Shown: in pieces, positions 24,801 through 37,825 of the stretch
Numbering within the stretch: position 1 is the stretch's first letter
Layout of the letters: each line of letters opens with the position of its first letter
Source of the DNA: an uncultured Bacteroidia bacterium
GTDB taxonomy: Bacteria; Bacteroidota; Bacteroidia; J057; CALAJH01
Assembly (NCBI GenBank): GCA_937922655.1
Contig: CALAJH010000005.1
Span: 205,484 to 269,483 of the forward strand
DNA: 64,000 nt
Direction of reading: 5' to 3'
Translations under genes and position numbers: made by a program
The notes under the pieces: model-generated
Database searches by the model: none
Told to the model about the DNA's origin: nothing
Seen by the model: the letters and a program-made list of their open reading frames with translations, nothing else

Positions 24801-27239
24801 ATGCGATGCGTGGACGTGTTATTGCCGTTGCCGATGCGGGCGGTTTATAGTTACGGGGTTCGGGAGAACGTCGGTACGCCCGTACCGGGGATGCGGGTCG
24901 TCGTCCCGTTCGGAAACAACAAACACTACACCGGCGTGGTCAAGGCCGTCTACGACGCCCCCGAAGACCGTAAGCTTAAATTCGTCGAAGCATTTCCCGA
25001 CGATTTTCCCGTCGTTACCGAAGCCCTGCTCGAATTATACGACTGGGCGGCGGAGTACTATTTTTGTAGCGCCGGCGAGGCGTTGAAAGCGTCGCTTCCT
25101 ACGGGCCTCAAAACGCAAAGCGAACCGACGATACTGCCCGCCGAAGGCGTGGATTTGTCCCATCCCGAACTCTCCGATAAAGAGTACCTGCTTTTGGAGG
25201 CGGCGCTGTCCGCCGGTTCGCTGACGCTTGACGAGGCGGGCAAAATATTGCAAAGCGCCCGGCCCCGCAAAATATTGGCGGAGATGGAAAAAAAAGGATG
25301 GATACGCTTCGGCCGGAAAATGGAAGGGGGATACAAACCCAAAACCATTCGCGCCGTTCGCTTAAAGCCCCCCTACGACGACCGTAAAGGCCTCAAAAAC
25401 GCGTTTCACCTCGTCAAAAACGCCCCCAAACAAGAAGAAATCCTACTCTTGATTGCGGAAACGTTTTTCGTCAAAGGCTATGCCGTCGTCAAAAACCTCG
25501 TCGAACGCGCGGGCCACGGCGTGGCCGCCATCAACGCACTCAAAAACAAAGGAATCGTCGAAGATTTTGCACTGACCGTCGACCGTTTGGGCGGGGAAAA
25601 AAACGAGGTTTCGCGGCCGAAAGTAATTTTGACCCCCGCGCAAAACGTCGCCCTGCGGCAAATCCGCGCAGCCCTTGCCGCCGAAAAAAAGCCCGTTCTC
25701 CTTCACGGCGTTACCGGAAGCGGTAAAACCCATTTATACATCGAATTGATGCGCGAAACGTTGGCCGCCGGCCGGCAGGCGCTTTATCTTTTGCCCGAAA
25801 TCGGCCTCACCCAACAAATCATCGACAAGGTGCGCGGCGAGTTGGGCGATACCGTCGGCGTCTACCACAGCAAGTTCAACGACCATGAGCGCGTCGAAAT
25901 CTGGCTGAAAATCCTTAAAGGCGAATATCGCGCGATTATCGGCGTGCGCTCGGCGATGCTTTTGCCTTTCGACGATTTGGGACTCATCGTTTGCGACGAA
26001 GAGCACGATTCGTCGTTCAAACAACAAGATCCCGCGCCGCGTTACAACGCCCGGGATTTGGCCTTGTGGTACGCTTCGAATTTCGATTGCGCGGTGGTGT
26101 TGGGCAGCGCCACGCCGTCCATCGAAACCTTCCGACACGCGCGTTCGGGCAAATACCACATCGTTTCCCTAAACGAACGGGCCGTGGCCGGCGCCATGCC
26201 CGAAATTTGTTTGGTGGACATGCGCCACGAAGTACGACACAAACTCAGTTACGGACTCTATTCGGGACGGTTGATTCAAGCAATGGAACAGGCCTTGGCC
26301 GCCAAAGAACAAATCATTCTATTCAACAACCGACGAGGATACGCGCCGTTTTTGGTCTGCGAACGCTGCGGCAACGTCCCCAAATGTCTTTATTGCGACA
26401 TTTCCCTCACTTTCCACAAAGCGGAAAACATTCTTCGTTGCCACTACTGCGGTTATTCGGACGCGAACACTCAACGATGCAAGGTTTGCGAAAGTTACGA
26501 CATGCGACGCGAAGGCACCGGCACCGAACGTATGGAAGAACATTTGCACGCGCTTTTTCCGTCGGCGCGCGTCGCCCGTATGGACCTCGACGCCACCCGC
26601 GCCAAACACGGCCACCAAAACATCATTCGCGCCTTTGAAAAACGCGAATACGACATCCTTGTCGGCACCCAAATGGTTACCAAAGGCCTCGACTTTGAAA
26701 ACGTAACGCTGGCGGCGGTCGTCCAAGCCGATAGATTGTTGTATTATCCCGATTTTCGCGCCCATGAATACGCCTATCAACTATTGACGCAATTCGCGGG
26801 ACGAGCGGGGCGAAAATCCAAACCCGGACGGGTGTTTATTCAAACCTACAACCCCGACCACGTCGTTTTTCAACTTTTGGGACGGCCTTACGTAGAATTT
26901 TACGAAAACGAAATCGCCGTACGCAACCCGCCGCGTTATCCGCCGTATTCCAGACTCATTCGCATTGAATTGCGCCACAAAGACCAAACGTTTTTGGAAG
27001 CCGAGGGAAAGGTTTTCGGCAACCGTTTGGGAAAACGCTTCAAAGGACGCATGTTGGGGCCGGAATATCCGCACATTGCGCGACTGAAAAATTTTTATCG
27101 GCTGCACGTACTCTTGAAAATCGAACGCAAAGCGTCCGTGGCCGCTGTTCGACGGGCGCTCAAAGAAACGATAACGGAGTATTACGACGCCGCCCCCTCT
27201 AAAACTTTACAAATCGTCGTGGACGTCGACCCCAGATAA
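24801..27239 (+). CDS. priA: Primosomal protein N', replication restart helicase
   Basis: 3'-5' SF2 helicase that recognises abandoned forks and starts primosome reassembly. An N-terminal DNA-binding domain is present (RCVDVLLPLPMRAVYSYGV), Walker A LLHGVTGSGKTHLYIEL (about 302), the DEEH box in IVCDEEHDSSFKQQDP (about 398), paired zinc clusters CERCGNVPKCLYC and CHYCGYSDANTQRCKVC (about 519-563), and motif V/VI blocks ILVGTQMVTKGLDFENVTL and QFAGRAGRKSKPG. 812 aa, normal. Convergent with the glycosyltransferase gene, whose stop lies 21 bases away. Confidence 0.97.
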   Translation: MRCVDVLLPLPMRAVYSYGVRENVGTPVPGMRVVVPFGNNKHYTGVVKAVYDAPEDRKLKFVEAFPDDFPVVTEALLELYDWAAEYYFCSAGEALKASLPTGLKTQSEPTILPAEGVDLSHPELSDKEYLLLEAALSAGSLTLDEAGKILQSARPRKILAEMEKKGWIRFGRKMEGGYKPKTIRAVRLKPPYDDRKGLKNAFHLVKNAPKQEEILLLIAETFFVKGYAVVKNLVERAGHGVAAINALKNKGIVEDFALTVDRLGGEKNEVSRPKVILTPAQNVALRQIRAALAAEKKPVLLHGVTGSGKTHLYIELMRETLAAGRQALYLLPEIGLTQQIIDKVRGELGDTVGVYHSKFNDHERVEIWLKILKGEYRAIIGVRSAMLLPFDDLGLIVCDEEHDSSFKQQDPAPRYNARDLALWYASNFDCAVVLGSATPSIETFRHARSGKYHIVSLNERAVAGAMPEICLVDMRHEVRHKLSYGLYSGRLIQAMEQALAAKEQIILFNNRRGYAPFLVCERCGNVPKCLYCDISLTFHKAENILRCHYCGYSDANTQRCKVCESYDMRREGTGTERMEEHLHALFPSARVARMDLDATRAKHGHQNIIRAFEKREYDILVGTQMVTKGLDFENVTLAAVVQADRLLYYPDFRAHEYAYQLLTQFAGRAGRKSKPGRVFIQTYNPDHVVFQLLGRPYVEFYENEIAVRNPPRYPPYSRLIRIELRHKDQTFLEAEGKVFGNRLGKRFKGRMLGPEYPHIARLKNFYRLHVLLKIERKASVAAVRRALKETITEYYDAAPSKTLQIVVDVDPR

Positions 27240-27260
27240 ATTTCGACAAAACGCGCGCGC

Positions 27261-28472
27261 TCAGTCCACCGACGGCGTACGACCGGATACGAGGGTTTGA
27301 TACAACGTCAAATAAGCGCGGGCTTGTTTTTCAAGGGGGAAAACGGTCTCGGCGCGTTTACGGGCGGCGGCGCCCATACTTTGAGCGGTTTGCGGGTTTT
27401 GCAACAGCTGCGTAACGACTTGGGCCAACATAGGCACGTCCCTTTTCGGAACGACAAACCCCGTTTCGCCGTGAACGATGATTTCGGGTATGCCGCCGGC
27501 GGCGAAACCGACCGACGGCACGCCGCACGCCGCCGCCTCTATCGGAGTGTTGGGTAAATTGTCCTCCAACGACGGGATAACAAACACGTCCGCCGCGTTG
27601 TAGGCCGTGCGCATTTTTTCGCCGTCGCATCGGCCCAAATAAACACAATCGTCGTCTTGCAAGGCTTGTCCCCCTACGGCCACCGCTTGAAAATCCATGT
27701 TTTGGCGTATGATTTTCAACGCCTCGCGCAAATAAACAAAACCCTTCCAACGCGAATCCAATCGGTCGGCAACAAAAAGCGCCGTCGGTTTATCGGCCAA
27801 ACCCAACGCTTTTTTTGCCGCAGTCTTGTTTTCGGGGAAAAAAGCGTTTTCCAAATCAAGGCCGTTGGGAATATGATGATGAGAAAAACGCCCAAGCAAA
27901 ACCGACTTTCGAGCCCAATCGTGCAACCATTGGGAAGGACAAACTATCGGAGTCGTTTTCGGCAAAAAATTAAATGCTTTTTTCTTAACGACAAAATTGC
28001 GTTCGGCTTCGTTGAGCTTGGCCTCGGGCAACTGCGGACACAACGTGCATCCGCTTAAAAAACCGTCGCATCCCTCGGAATAATGACATCCCCCCGTAAA
28101 AGCGTTCATGTCGTGGAGCGTCCAAACCATGGGTTGGTTCAAACGACGGAAAAACGTCGGTTGGTTCACAAACCGCGAAACCCAATGCAAATGCACCACG
28201 TCCGCCGATGCAAACGCCGGCGCAAGATCGTACAACGAAAAAGGGTGGGTGAATATTTCGGTTTGCGGCGTAAGGGTGTAGCCGTTGTATTTTTCGGAAT
28301 CCAAACGATAAACAAACGCCCGACGCAATTTTTCCAATGCGCCGGGCGAAGGAAGTTCGTCGAGGGTAAACAAACGGGATTCGACGCCCAAAGCGTTGAG
28401 TCCGTCGCTGAGTCGGCGGGCGGCAATACCGGCGCCGCCGCCCGGATAGGTCGTAACGTGAACGACTTTCAT
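27261..28472 (-). CDS. GT4-family glycosyltransferase
   Basis: Retaining nucleotide-sugar transferase of GT-B fold, cytoplasmic and membrane-associated. The N-terminal donor/acceptor lobe opens with MKVVHVTTYPGGGAGIAARR; an insertion holds four cysteines (GGCHYSEGCDGFLSGCTLCP), a pattern seen in some wcaC-like transferases. The C-terminal lobe has the E-x7-E region IPSLEDNLPNTPIEAAACG and AGGIPEIIVHGETGFVV. The acceptor is unknown; cell-surface polysaccharide or protein glycan are both possible. It follows the M1 peptidase stop by four bases and is probably cotranscribed with it. Confidence 0.9.
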   Translation of the reverse strand: MKVVHVTTYPGGGAGIAARRLSDGLNALGVESRLFTLDELPSPGALEKLRRAFVYRLDSEKYNGYTLTPQTEIFTHPFSLYDLAPAFASADVVHLHWVSRFVNQPTFFRRLNQPMVWTLHDMNAFTGGCHYSEGCDGFLSGCTLCPQLPEAKLNEAERNFVVKKKAFNFLPKTTPIVCPSQWLHDWARKSVLLGRFSHHHIPNGLDLENAFFPENKTAAKKALGLADKPTALFVADRLDSRWKGFVYLREALKIIRQNMDFQAVAVGGQALQDDDCVYLGRCDGEKMRTAYNAADVFVIPSLEDNLPNTPIEAAACGVPSVGFAAGGIPEIIVHGETGFVVPKRDVPMLAQVVTQLLQNPQTAQSMGAAARKRAETVFPLEKQARAYLTLYQTLVSGRTPSVD

Positions 28473-28476
28473 TTTC

Positions 28477-31400
28477 TTAAAGTTGGGCGCGACGAATCAA
28501 GGGCGCAAAGTTGAGGGAAAAATTAACGTATTCGCGGGGATTCAACCGGCCGTTCTTTGCAAAACCGTCCGAATACGACGCAAATACGACGGGAACGTTG
28601 AATGCAAAAACGTCCATGACCGTCAAGCGCACGCCGCCGACGAAAAGCGCCACCGTCGCGTCGGATTTGTGTTTCCACAAGGCGGTTTCCGTCGTTCCCA
28701 ACGACGGGGAAAACGGCAGGGGCCGCCAAACGCCCAAATCGGCAAACAACGAAACAAACCCCAACAACTTGAAGTCGTAATTGGCGGCAAGCATCGAAGA
28801 GGCGGTGGACGCTTGGGGAATGAAAATGCGAAAACCGCCTTGGTCGGGCGTAACCTGCCGCGCAAGCCACGGATTGTTGGGAAAATCGGCGCCCAAATGG
28901 GTTCCGGGGACCGAGCGGGCGTAAAAACGGTCGGGCATGACGGCCTCGCCAAAAGGGTCCAAACCGCCGCTCAAACGCAGCTGCAAAGCCCACGGCACGT
29001 TGCCGTTCAACAGCTTGGGGTCGGGATAGCCCCCGTCGGGTCCGAAGGGAAAGCCCCCCACGAAATACCGCATCCGCGCGGACAATATTTTTTTGTAAAT
29101 TTTTCGTTCGGCATACACCGAAAAAGCAAGGCGCAACGTCTTTTCGACGCCGTAACCCGCCTCGGCGTCCCAACCCACTTCGCCAAGGGCGTCGTAACGA
29201 TGCACGCGCCACGTCGCCGATACATAGTACGGAATCAAAAAATCTTCGGTTTTGAGTTCGCCGACGGGCCGCAAAAACCGGTATTCGCCGGGCAAGGGCA
29301 TGCCCGGTTCGTTGGGCAAAACGTCCGTAAACGGACGAAACGGAACGTCGTTAAAATTGACGTGATGGGCGGCAAACGTCAATACCGATTCGCCGCGCGT
29401 GCGCTCGGGCCACTGGCGAAAATGAAATTCGACAAAGTTTTTCCAACGCAAAAGACCGCTGAAATACGAGGTGCGGGAACGAAGTTCGACCTTTCTGAAC
29501 GCGCCGGGCCGTCCGAAACGTCCGCCGCCCCATATTCGGTAGGTCAGGCCGGCGCTGCCGGTAGGTTCTTTGGCCCCAAAACCGTACATCGGCATCAGAT
29601 GGAATTCCAGCGGACGTTTGGGAAAAAAGTTGTAGTGCACCAATCCGCCCAACATAAATCCGTCCCGGGCGTTCGCCCCCAATATCGGGGAAACGAAAAG
29701 CGTGCGTTTTTCCGCTTTCGGAAAACTCCACCCCCAACGCAAGGAAACGGGTTCGGTCTTACGAAACATGGCGGTGTTGCGATACGCGTTGTTGTGAATA
29801 CGCTTTTCGGCAATTTTTTCACCGGCGTTTACCGTCGCCGTTTGCCAACCCACAAAATCGTCGATTTCCAAGACGGTTTCACCCAAAAACGGGCGCGTCC
29901 ACGTTTGGCTCAGGGTTTTGCCTTCGGCGTCGGTCAAAAGCACGCGCGCCGGCGCGGGATGCTCCGCTTTGTGCGCAAGGGTTAAAAGCAATTTGCCGTA
30001 TTTGAGTTCGTGCTTTTTGACGGCAAAATCGGGCAGTTTGCGCGTAACCAACATCCCCTTGAAAAACCAAGCCAAATCCTCGCCCGTCGTTTCCTCAAAA
30101 ACCGCCTGCATGTCCGCCGGATAAGGATGCTTGAATTGCCAACGACGATAGTATTCCTGCATGGCGCGGTCAAAACGTTCGCGACCCAAATAATCCTCCA
30201 AATATCTGAAAACAACGACGGATTTGACATAAACGACCAAAGCGTAATTGACCATACGGTATTGATGGGCAGGGTAGTCGATGGGTTGCATGGAGCCGTT
30301 GCCTTCGGCGTACTGTGTGGAAAGCCGCATGTATTCGGTGGTGCCGCCCGTGCCGCGGTAGGGAAGCTTTATGCCCATGGCGCCGACGGTGGATTTGACG
30401 GCGGGATTTTTTTCTTTTTCGATTTCCCGCAACAAGTCGGTGGTGCGATATTCGTAAAAGGTGTTGAGCCCCTCGTCCATCCACGGATGGGCGCGTTCGT
30501 TGGAACCCAAGATACCGTAAAACCAGTTGTGGCCGACCTCGTGAATAATCACCTCGCGCAAGGCTTCGGCCCCGCCGTCGGCCGATACCACCGTTATCGT
30601 CGGGTACTCCATGCCCCCGCCCGCCGACAACGCCCCGTCCACCGCCGTGGCCACGTTGTAAGGATATTCCCCCACCCACGTCGAATAATAATGCACCGCC
30701 TCCCGAAGATAGTCCGTCGCCTTCGACCAACTTTTTTTATGCCGGTCGTTGAACATGGCCACCAGCTTGACCTCTCGCCCCGACTGCGGCAAGCGCATCT
30801 TGTCGCTTAGTACATAGTATTGTTTGTCGCAAAACCATGCGAAGTCGTGGCAACGGTCTTGGCGAAAATGCAGGGTTTTGTAGGCGCCGGAAACGTTGGC
30901 GGCAAACGGTTGGGCGCCGGCGTCCAATTTTTGGGAAAGCAGTTCCCGGCTGCGGCGTTCGCGTTCGCGCAAAAATTCGATTTCTTGGGCGGCGTCGGGC
31001 GTGTCCGACTGCAATTCGCCCGTCGCACCGACGACGTACTCTTTGGGCGTTTCGATATAAACGTCGAACGTGCCGTACTCGGAATAAAATTCGCCTTGGT
31101 CGAGGTAAGGCATGGCGTGCCAGCCCAAGCGGTCGTAAACGGCGGGTTTGGGGTACCACTGCGTGATTTGATATTGTTGCCCGACACGGCCCAAACGAGA
31201 AAACGACTTGGGAATTTGCACGACAAAGGGCGTGGTTACGACCACCGTCTGTCCGGGGTAAATCGGATGTTCGGACAAATCCAGACGCGCCACGTCGGGA
31301 TTGAACGAATCCTTTTGCCATTTGACGGGCCGGCCGTCGACCTTGAAATCCAAACCCGTAATATACCCTCGCGCGGACTTGGACGCTTGATGAAATTTTG

Positions 31401-31659
31401 CGTTGCCGTTTTCGACCATTTGTTTGGCCCACGCCGTGTGTTTGGAAGAATAGGCGTTGGGCCAAAGATGAAAATACATTTCCTTCAAAACATCGGGGCT
31501 GTGGTTGGTGTAACGAATTTCCTCGGTCGCCGTCAAGCGATGTTTTTGGTCGTCGAGTTTGACGCGGATGACGTAGTCGGTCTGTTGCTGAAAATAATTT
31601 TGTGCCCGCGCGCCAAGGTGGGCCGTCCCAAGCAGAACGAGGGTCAATACCTTTTTCAT
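28477..31659 (-). CDS. M1-family metallopeptidase with long beta-rich C-terminus
   Basis: Exported zinc aminopeptidase-like enzyme, 1060 aa. Signal peptide MKKVLTLVLLGTAHLGARAQ; an N-terminal beta domain; the peptidase core with GGGMEYPT (the G-x-M-E-N equivalent, about 348), HEVGH (373-377) and the third zinc ligand Glu in WMDEGLNTFYE (about 396). After about residue 640 the sequence turns beta-rich and aromatic, with porin-like strands (VELRSRTSYFSGLLRWKNFV, REYVNFSLNFAPLI), suggesting a C-terminal outer-membrane barrel. First gene of a pair with the glycosyltransferase. The promoter sits 7 bases before the ATG. Confidence 0.9.
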   Translation of the reverse strand: MKKVLTLVLLGTAHLGARAQNYFQQQTDYVIRVKLDDQKHRLTATEEIRYTNHSPDVLKEMYFHLWPNAYSSKHTAWAKQMVENGNAKFHQASKSARGYITGLDFKVDGRPVKWQKDSFNPDVARLDLSEHPIYPGQTVVVTTPFVVQIPKSFSRLGRVGQQYQITQWYPKPAVYDRLGWHAMPYLDQGEFYSEYGTFDVYIETPKEYVVGATGELQSDTPDAAQEIEFLRERERRSRELLSQKLDAGAQPFAANVSGAYKTLHFRQDRCHDFAWFCDKQYYVLSDKMRLPQSGREVKLVAMFNDRHKKSWSKATDYLREAVHYYSTWVGEYPYNVATAVDGALSAGGGMEYPTITVVSADGGAEALREVIIHEVGHNWFYGILGSNERAHPWMDEGLNTFYEYRTTDLLREIEKEKNPAVKSTVGAMGIKLPYRGTGGTTEYMRLSTQYAEGNGSMQPIDYPAHQYRMVNYALVVYVKSVVVFRYLEDYLGRERFDRAMQEYYRRWQFKHPYPADMQAVFEETTGEDLAWFFKGMLVTRKLPDFAVKKHELKYGKLLLTLAHKAEHPAPARVLLTDAEGKTLSQTWTRPFLGETVLEIDDFVGWQTATVNAGEKIAEKRIHNNAYRNTAMFRKTEPVSLRWGWSFPKAEKRTLFVSPILGANARDGFMLGGLVHYNFFPKRPLEFHLMPMYGFGAKEPTGSAGLTYRIWGGGRFGRPGAFRKVELRSRTSYFSGLLRWKNFVEFHFRQWPERTRGESVLTFAAHHVNFNDVPFRPFTDVLPNEPGMPLPGEYRFLRPVGELKTEDFLIPYYVSATWRVHRYDALGEVGWDAEAGYGVEKTLRLAFSVYAERKIYKKILSARMRYFVGGFPFGPDGGYPDPKLLNGNVPWALQLRLSGGLDPFGEAVMPDRFYARSVPGTHLGADFPNNPWLARQVTPDQGGFRIFIPQASTASSMLAANYDFKLLGFVSLFADLGVWRPLPFSPSLGTTETALWKHKSDATVALFVGGVRLTVMDVFAFNVPVVFASYSDGFAKNGRLNPREYVNFSLNFAPLIRRAQL

Positions 31660-31666
31660 ACGCAGG

Positions 31667-31674
31667 CAAAAATA
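31667..31674 (-). promoter_or_regulatory. -7 promoter element of the M1 peptidase operon, 7 bases before the start
   Basis: TATTTTTG on the minus strand, an exact TAnnTTTG match with 7 bases to ATG 31659. Confidence 0.6.
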
Positions 31675-31753
31675 CGAAAAAACGCGGCGCCCCTAACCGT
31701 TCTTGTGCAAATCGAAGGCGAATTTTGGCGGGCAAACGAAAAAAACACGGGGA

Positions 31754-32529
31754 TTATTGTTCTTTTCCCACTTCTCGGGCGACGAGTTTGTCGGCGAGGG
31801 CGGGAAAAAACTTTTTGACGGCGACGACGGCTTTGCCCGCCGGGGTCAGCACGAGGGTTCGGCGGCGTTTTTGAACGGCGTTGAAAACGGCTTGAGCCAC
31901 GGCTTCGGCGCGCATCATTTTATTTTCGTTGCGCGGACTTTCGCCTTGGGGAACGGCACGTTCGTTGAGAGCGCGTTCGCGGATGGCCGAAGCCGTGTAC
32001 CCCGGCGCCACTATGAGCACCTTGACCCCGTCCGCCGCCGTTTCGATTCTCAACGTTTCCAAAAAGCCGTGCATCGCAAACTTGGACGCGCAATATCCCG
32101 TACGCCCCGGCAAGCCCTGAAAGCCCGCAATCGACGAAATGCCCACCACCGTGCCTTGCGTTCGTTTGAGCGCGTCGAGCGCGGCCTTGGTGCAATACAC
32201 CGTCCCCCAAAAATTTACGTCCATTACTTTTTGCAAAACCTCGACGTCCAAATCGGCGAAATTCGCCCGCATTGAAATTCCCGCGTTGTTTATCAGCACG
32301 TCCAAACGTCCGAAACGTTCCAGGCTTTGGGCAACGAGGTTTTGACAATCGTCGGGACGGGTAACGTCGCAAGCGACGGGCAAAACGTTGGGGTATTGAC
32401 GCGCGAGCGCGTCCATCGACGCGAGATTTCGTCCGGCGGCGGCGACGTTCCAGCCTTTTTGGGCGTAAAGTTCGGCGAGGGCCTTGCCGATGCCGCTGGT
32501 CGCGCCGGTAACGGCCACGGTTTTGCGCG

Positions 32530-32533
<4 letters not shown>
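31754..32533 (-). CDS. Short-chain dehydrogenase/reductase
   Basis: Classical NAD(P)-dependent SDR of 259 aa: cofactor motif [12 protein letters not shown] at the structural site, catalytic Ser in ISSIAG and Y-x-x-x-K in [13 protein letters not shown]. The C-terminus ([20 protein letters not shown]) is hydrophobic-basic as in membrane-peripheral DHRS7-like SDRs. The open frame extends to 32722, but ATG 32533 begins the family N-terminus [14 protein letters not shown] and overlaps the metH stop (ATGA), so translation is coupled to metH. The substrate is unknown. Confidence 0.92.
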
Positions 32534-36228
<3,695 letters not shown>

Positions 36229-36430
36229 GTATGTTGAAAGAAGCCGTATTTAATTTTGAAATGACGATGCGTGCAGGGAATTGCGCCTAAACGCATCGCC
36301 TTGAAACATTGGCAAGTAGTACGCCGACGCGGTTTGAAAAGGCGGCCTCTTTTGAAAGACCATATTTTCAAGAAGCGTCAAACGCAATCCGCGCCCATAT
36401 AACGTCCAAAACGGATAAACGGTTTATTTG
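36229..36430 (-). promoter_or_regulatory. Long metH 5' leader with inverted repeat
   Basis: The stretch between the metH promoter and ATG 36228 is about 190 bases, far longer than other leaders here. It contains an imperfect inverted repeat (ACGATGCG at 36264-36271 against CGCATCGC at 36292-36299) and pyrimidine/purine-rich stretches near 36340-36370. I recognise no known riboswitch class. Confidence 0.35.
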
Positions 36431-36438
36431 CAAAGATA
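36431..36438 (-). promoter_or_regulatory. -7 promoter element of metH
   Basis: TATCTTTG on the minus strand, an exact TAnnTTTG match; a TTTG lies 14 bases upstream (36453-36456). Confidence 0.5.
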
Positions 36439-36527
36439 GAAAATAATCGGGACAAAGACGAAAAACGATTCCGACGGCGGCGCACGGCCGGTAACGATAA
36501 AAAGATTCCACGAGTCCAAAACATATA

Positions 36528-36567
36528 TTTATTAATTTAATCAATTGTTTATTAGTTTAATCAATTA
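36528..36567. repeat. Two tandem 20-bp AT-rich repeats
   Basis: TTTATTAATTTAATCAATTG (36528-36547) is followed directly by a copy with two changes (36548-36567). The unit contains TTAATTTAA and is far more AT-rich than its surroundings. It lies between the metH promoter and the end of the DUF3782-like gene and could be a regulator site. Nothing else is recognised in 36439-36650. Confidence 0.7.
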
Positions 36568-36650
36568 TGTTTATTCGTGAATGATTACATCGTAGCCTTA
36601 CACGGCAAACGACGACGTTGTAAAAACGGAAAGCAAAAGTTTGGGACGGA

Positions 36651-37422
36651 TTAATTTCTAGGGCCAACCTCCCAAAAACGCGGATTAAAATCGGGCGCGG
36701 CAGCTAATTCCACCGATTCACCCGAAGGAACGATGACAAACAAACCTTTTTTGAGCGCGTATTCGACAAGCGACTTGTCGGCAATCATGGCGGCAATGGC
36801 TCCGTAAAGCTTGGTTTGCGCCGTGGCACGCGAAGGATGTTGTTGTAGAACGTCCAGACGCTTTATGTGGTCGTCGACGTCGTCCTTTCTCAAACGATTT
36901 TTGACTTCGACGGCCACCGAAACCTCGTCGTCGACCAAAAGCAAATCCACCTCGGCGACGATTTCTCGGCGTTGGTTGGTAATTTTAACCCGTTGCATCA
37001 CTTCTTTGAGATTCATTCCCAAATCGGCAAAAAGACGCAGAGCGGCCGGGGCAACCTGTTCTTCGGCAAAAAGACCCAAGGTATCGGTAATTTCCGCTAC
37101 TTTTTTATTGGTGACGGCCAGTTTTTTGTCCCATTCTTCCTGCCTTTTTTTGTCGGCTTCCTCGCGTTGTTTGCGTTCTTCTTCGCGTTGTCTACGCTCT
37201 TCTTCGAGACGGATTTTCTCCGCTTTGCGTTCTTCTTCGCGTTGTCTACGCTCTTCTTCGCGTTGTCTACGCTCTTCTTCGAGACGGAGACGGTCCGCCT
37301 CCCTTTCCTCCTGAAATCGTTTGTACATTGCTTGCAGTTCTTGTTGGTTTTGACGAAAAAACCGCCAAGTTTCCGCAATCAATTCCGTGAGTTTTTCGTG
37401 ACTTAAAGTTCCGCTTTCCATA
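36651..37422 (-). CDS. Coiled-coil protein with PD-(D/E)XK nuclease-like domain (DUF3782-like)
   Basis: 256 residues from ATG 37422. Residues about 20-95 are a very regular charged coiled coil built from EEERRQREEER-type units that are also repeated at DNA level (37155-37295). The C-terminal domain has AEVDLLLVDDEVSVAVEVKN, the D-x(n)-E-x-K arrangement of PD-(D/E)XK nucleases, then AIAAMIADKSLVEYALKKGL. Such proteins are common and multi-copy in Cyanobacteria and Bacteroidota, and their function is unsettled. The frame could start earlier (37478), but a near-consensus TATGTTCG four bases before 37422 supports the shorter form. Bases 37423-37804 hold no gene I can support. Confidence 0.75.
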
Positions 37423-37804
37423 TCGCGAACATACAAAAAAAAACGGTAACGCAAAAAGACGATAATGATAGTATGCAACGGATAATGATACTCGTTCTCG
37501 ATAGGCTAAAAAAATAATCGTATTATAAATAAAACGCTCAAATTTATCTCCAACATTCGTCATTACGTTGCACGCCAACGAATAATTTTTTCGGGGGCCC
37601 CGCTTTTTAGAGGCGTTCAATGCGGCAGGCGCAGCTTTTGCATTTTCGCCGTAAAATTCACGTCCTTTTAAAATTTTATGCTTGAAGCCCGGACGTTTTT
37701 TATGCACAAACGTCGCATGTCGAACGAAGGTCGATGATTAAAAAAAAATCGAAAGGAGCTTGATTACAATTGCACAAAGAATTGTTTGTAAAGCAAATAA
37801 TGTT

Positions 37805-37812
37805 TAGCTTTG
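37805..37812 (+). promoter_or_regulatory. -7 promoter element of the outer-membrane protein gene
   Basis: TAGCTTTG, an exact TAnnTTTG match 13 bases before ATG 37826; a TTTG lies 16 bases upstream (37785-37788), a plausible -33 element. Confidence 0.6.
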
Positions 37813-37825
37813 CGCGTTAAAAGCG

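Noticed and set aside
36229..36430. SAM or B12 riboswitch upstream of metH
   Set aside because: None of the conserved SAM-I/SAM-II/SAH or cobalamin core blocks is present; only a simple inverted repeat was found.
36528..36567. CRISPR-like array
   Set aside because: The two repeat units are directly adjacent without spacers and no cas genes are near.
37423..37804. Transposase-like fragment in the spacer (KKRPGFKHKILKGREF on the minus strand)
   Set aside because: Short basic peptide without transposase motifs, inverted repeats or target duplication; too weak to annotate.
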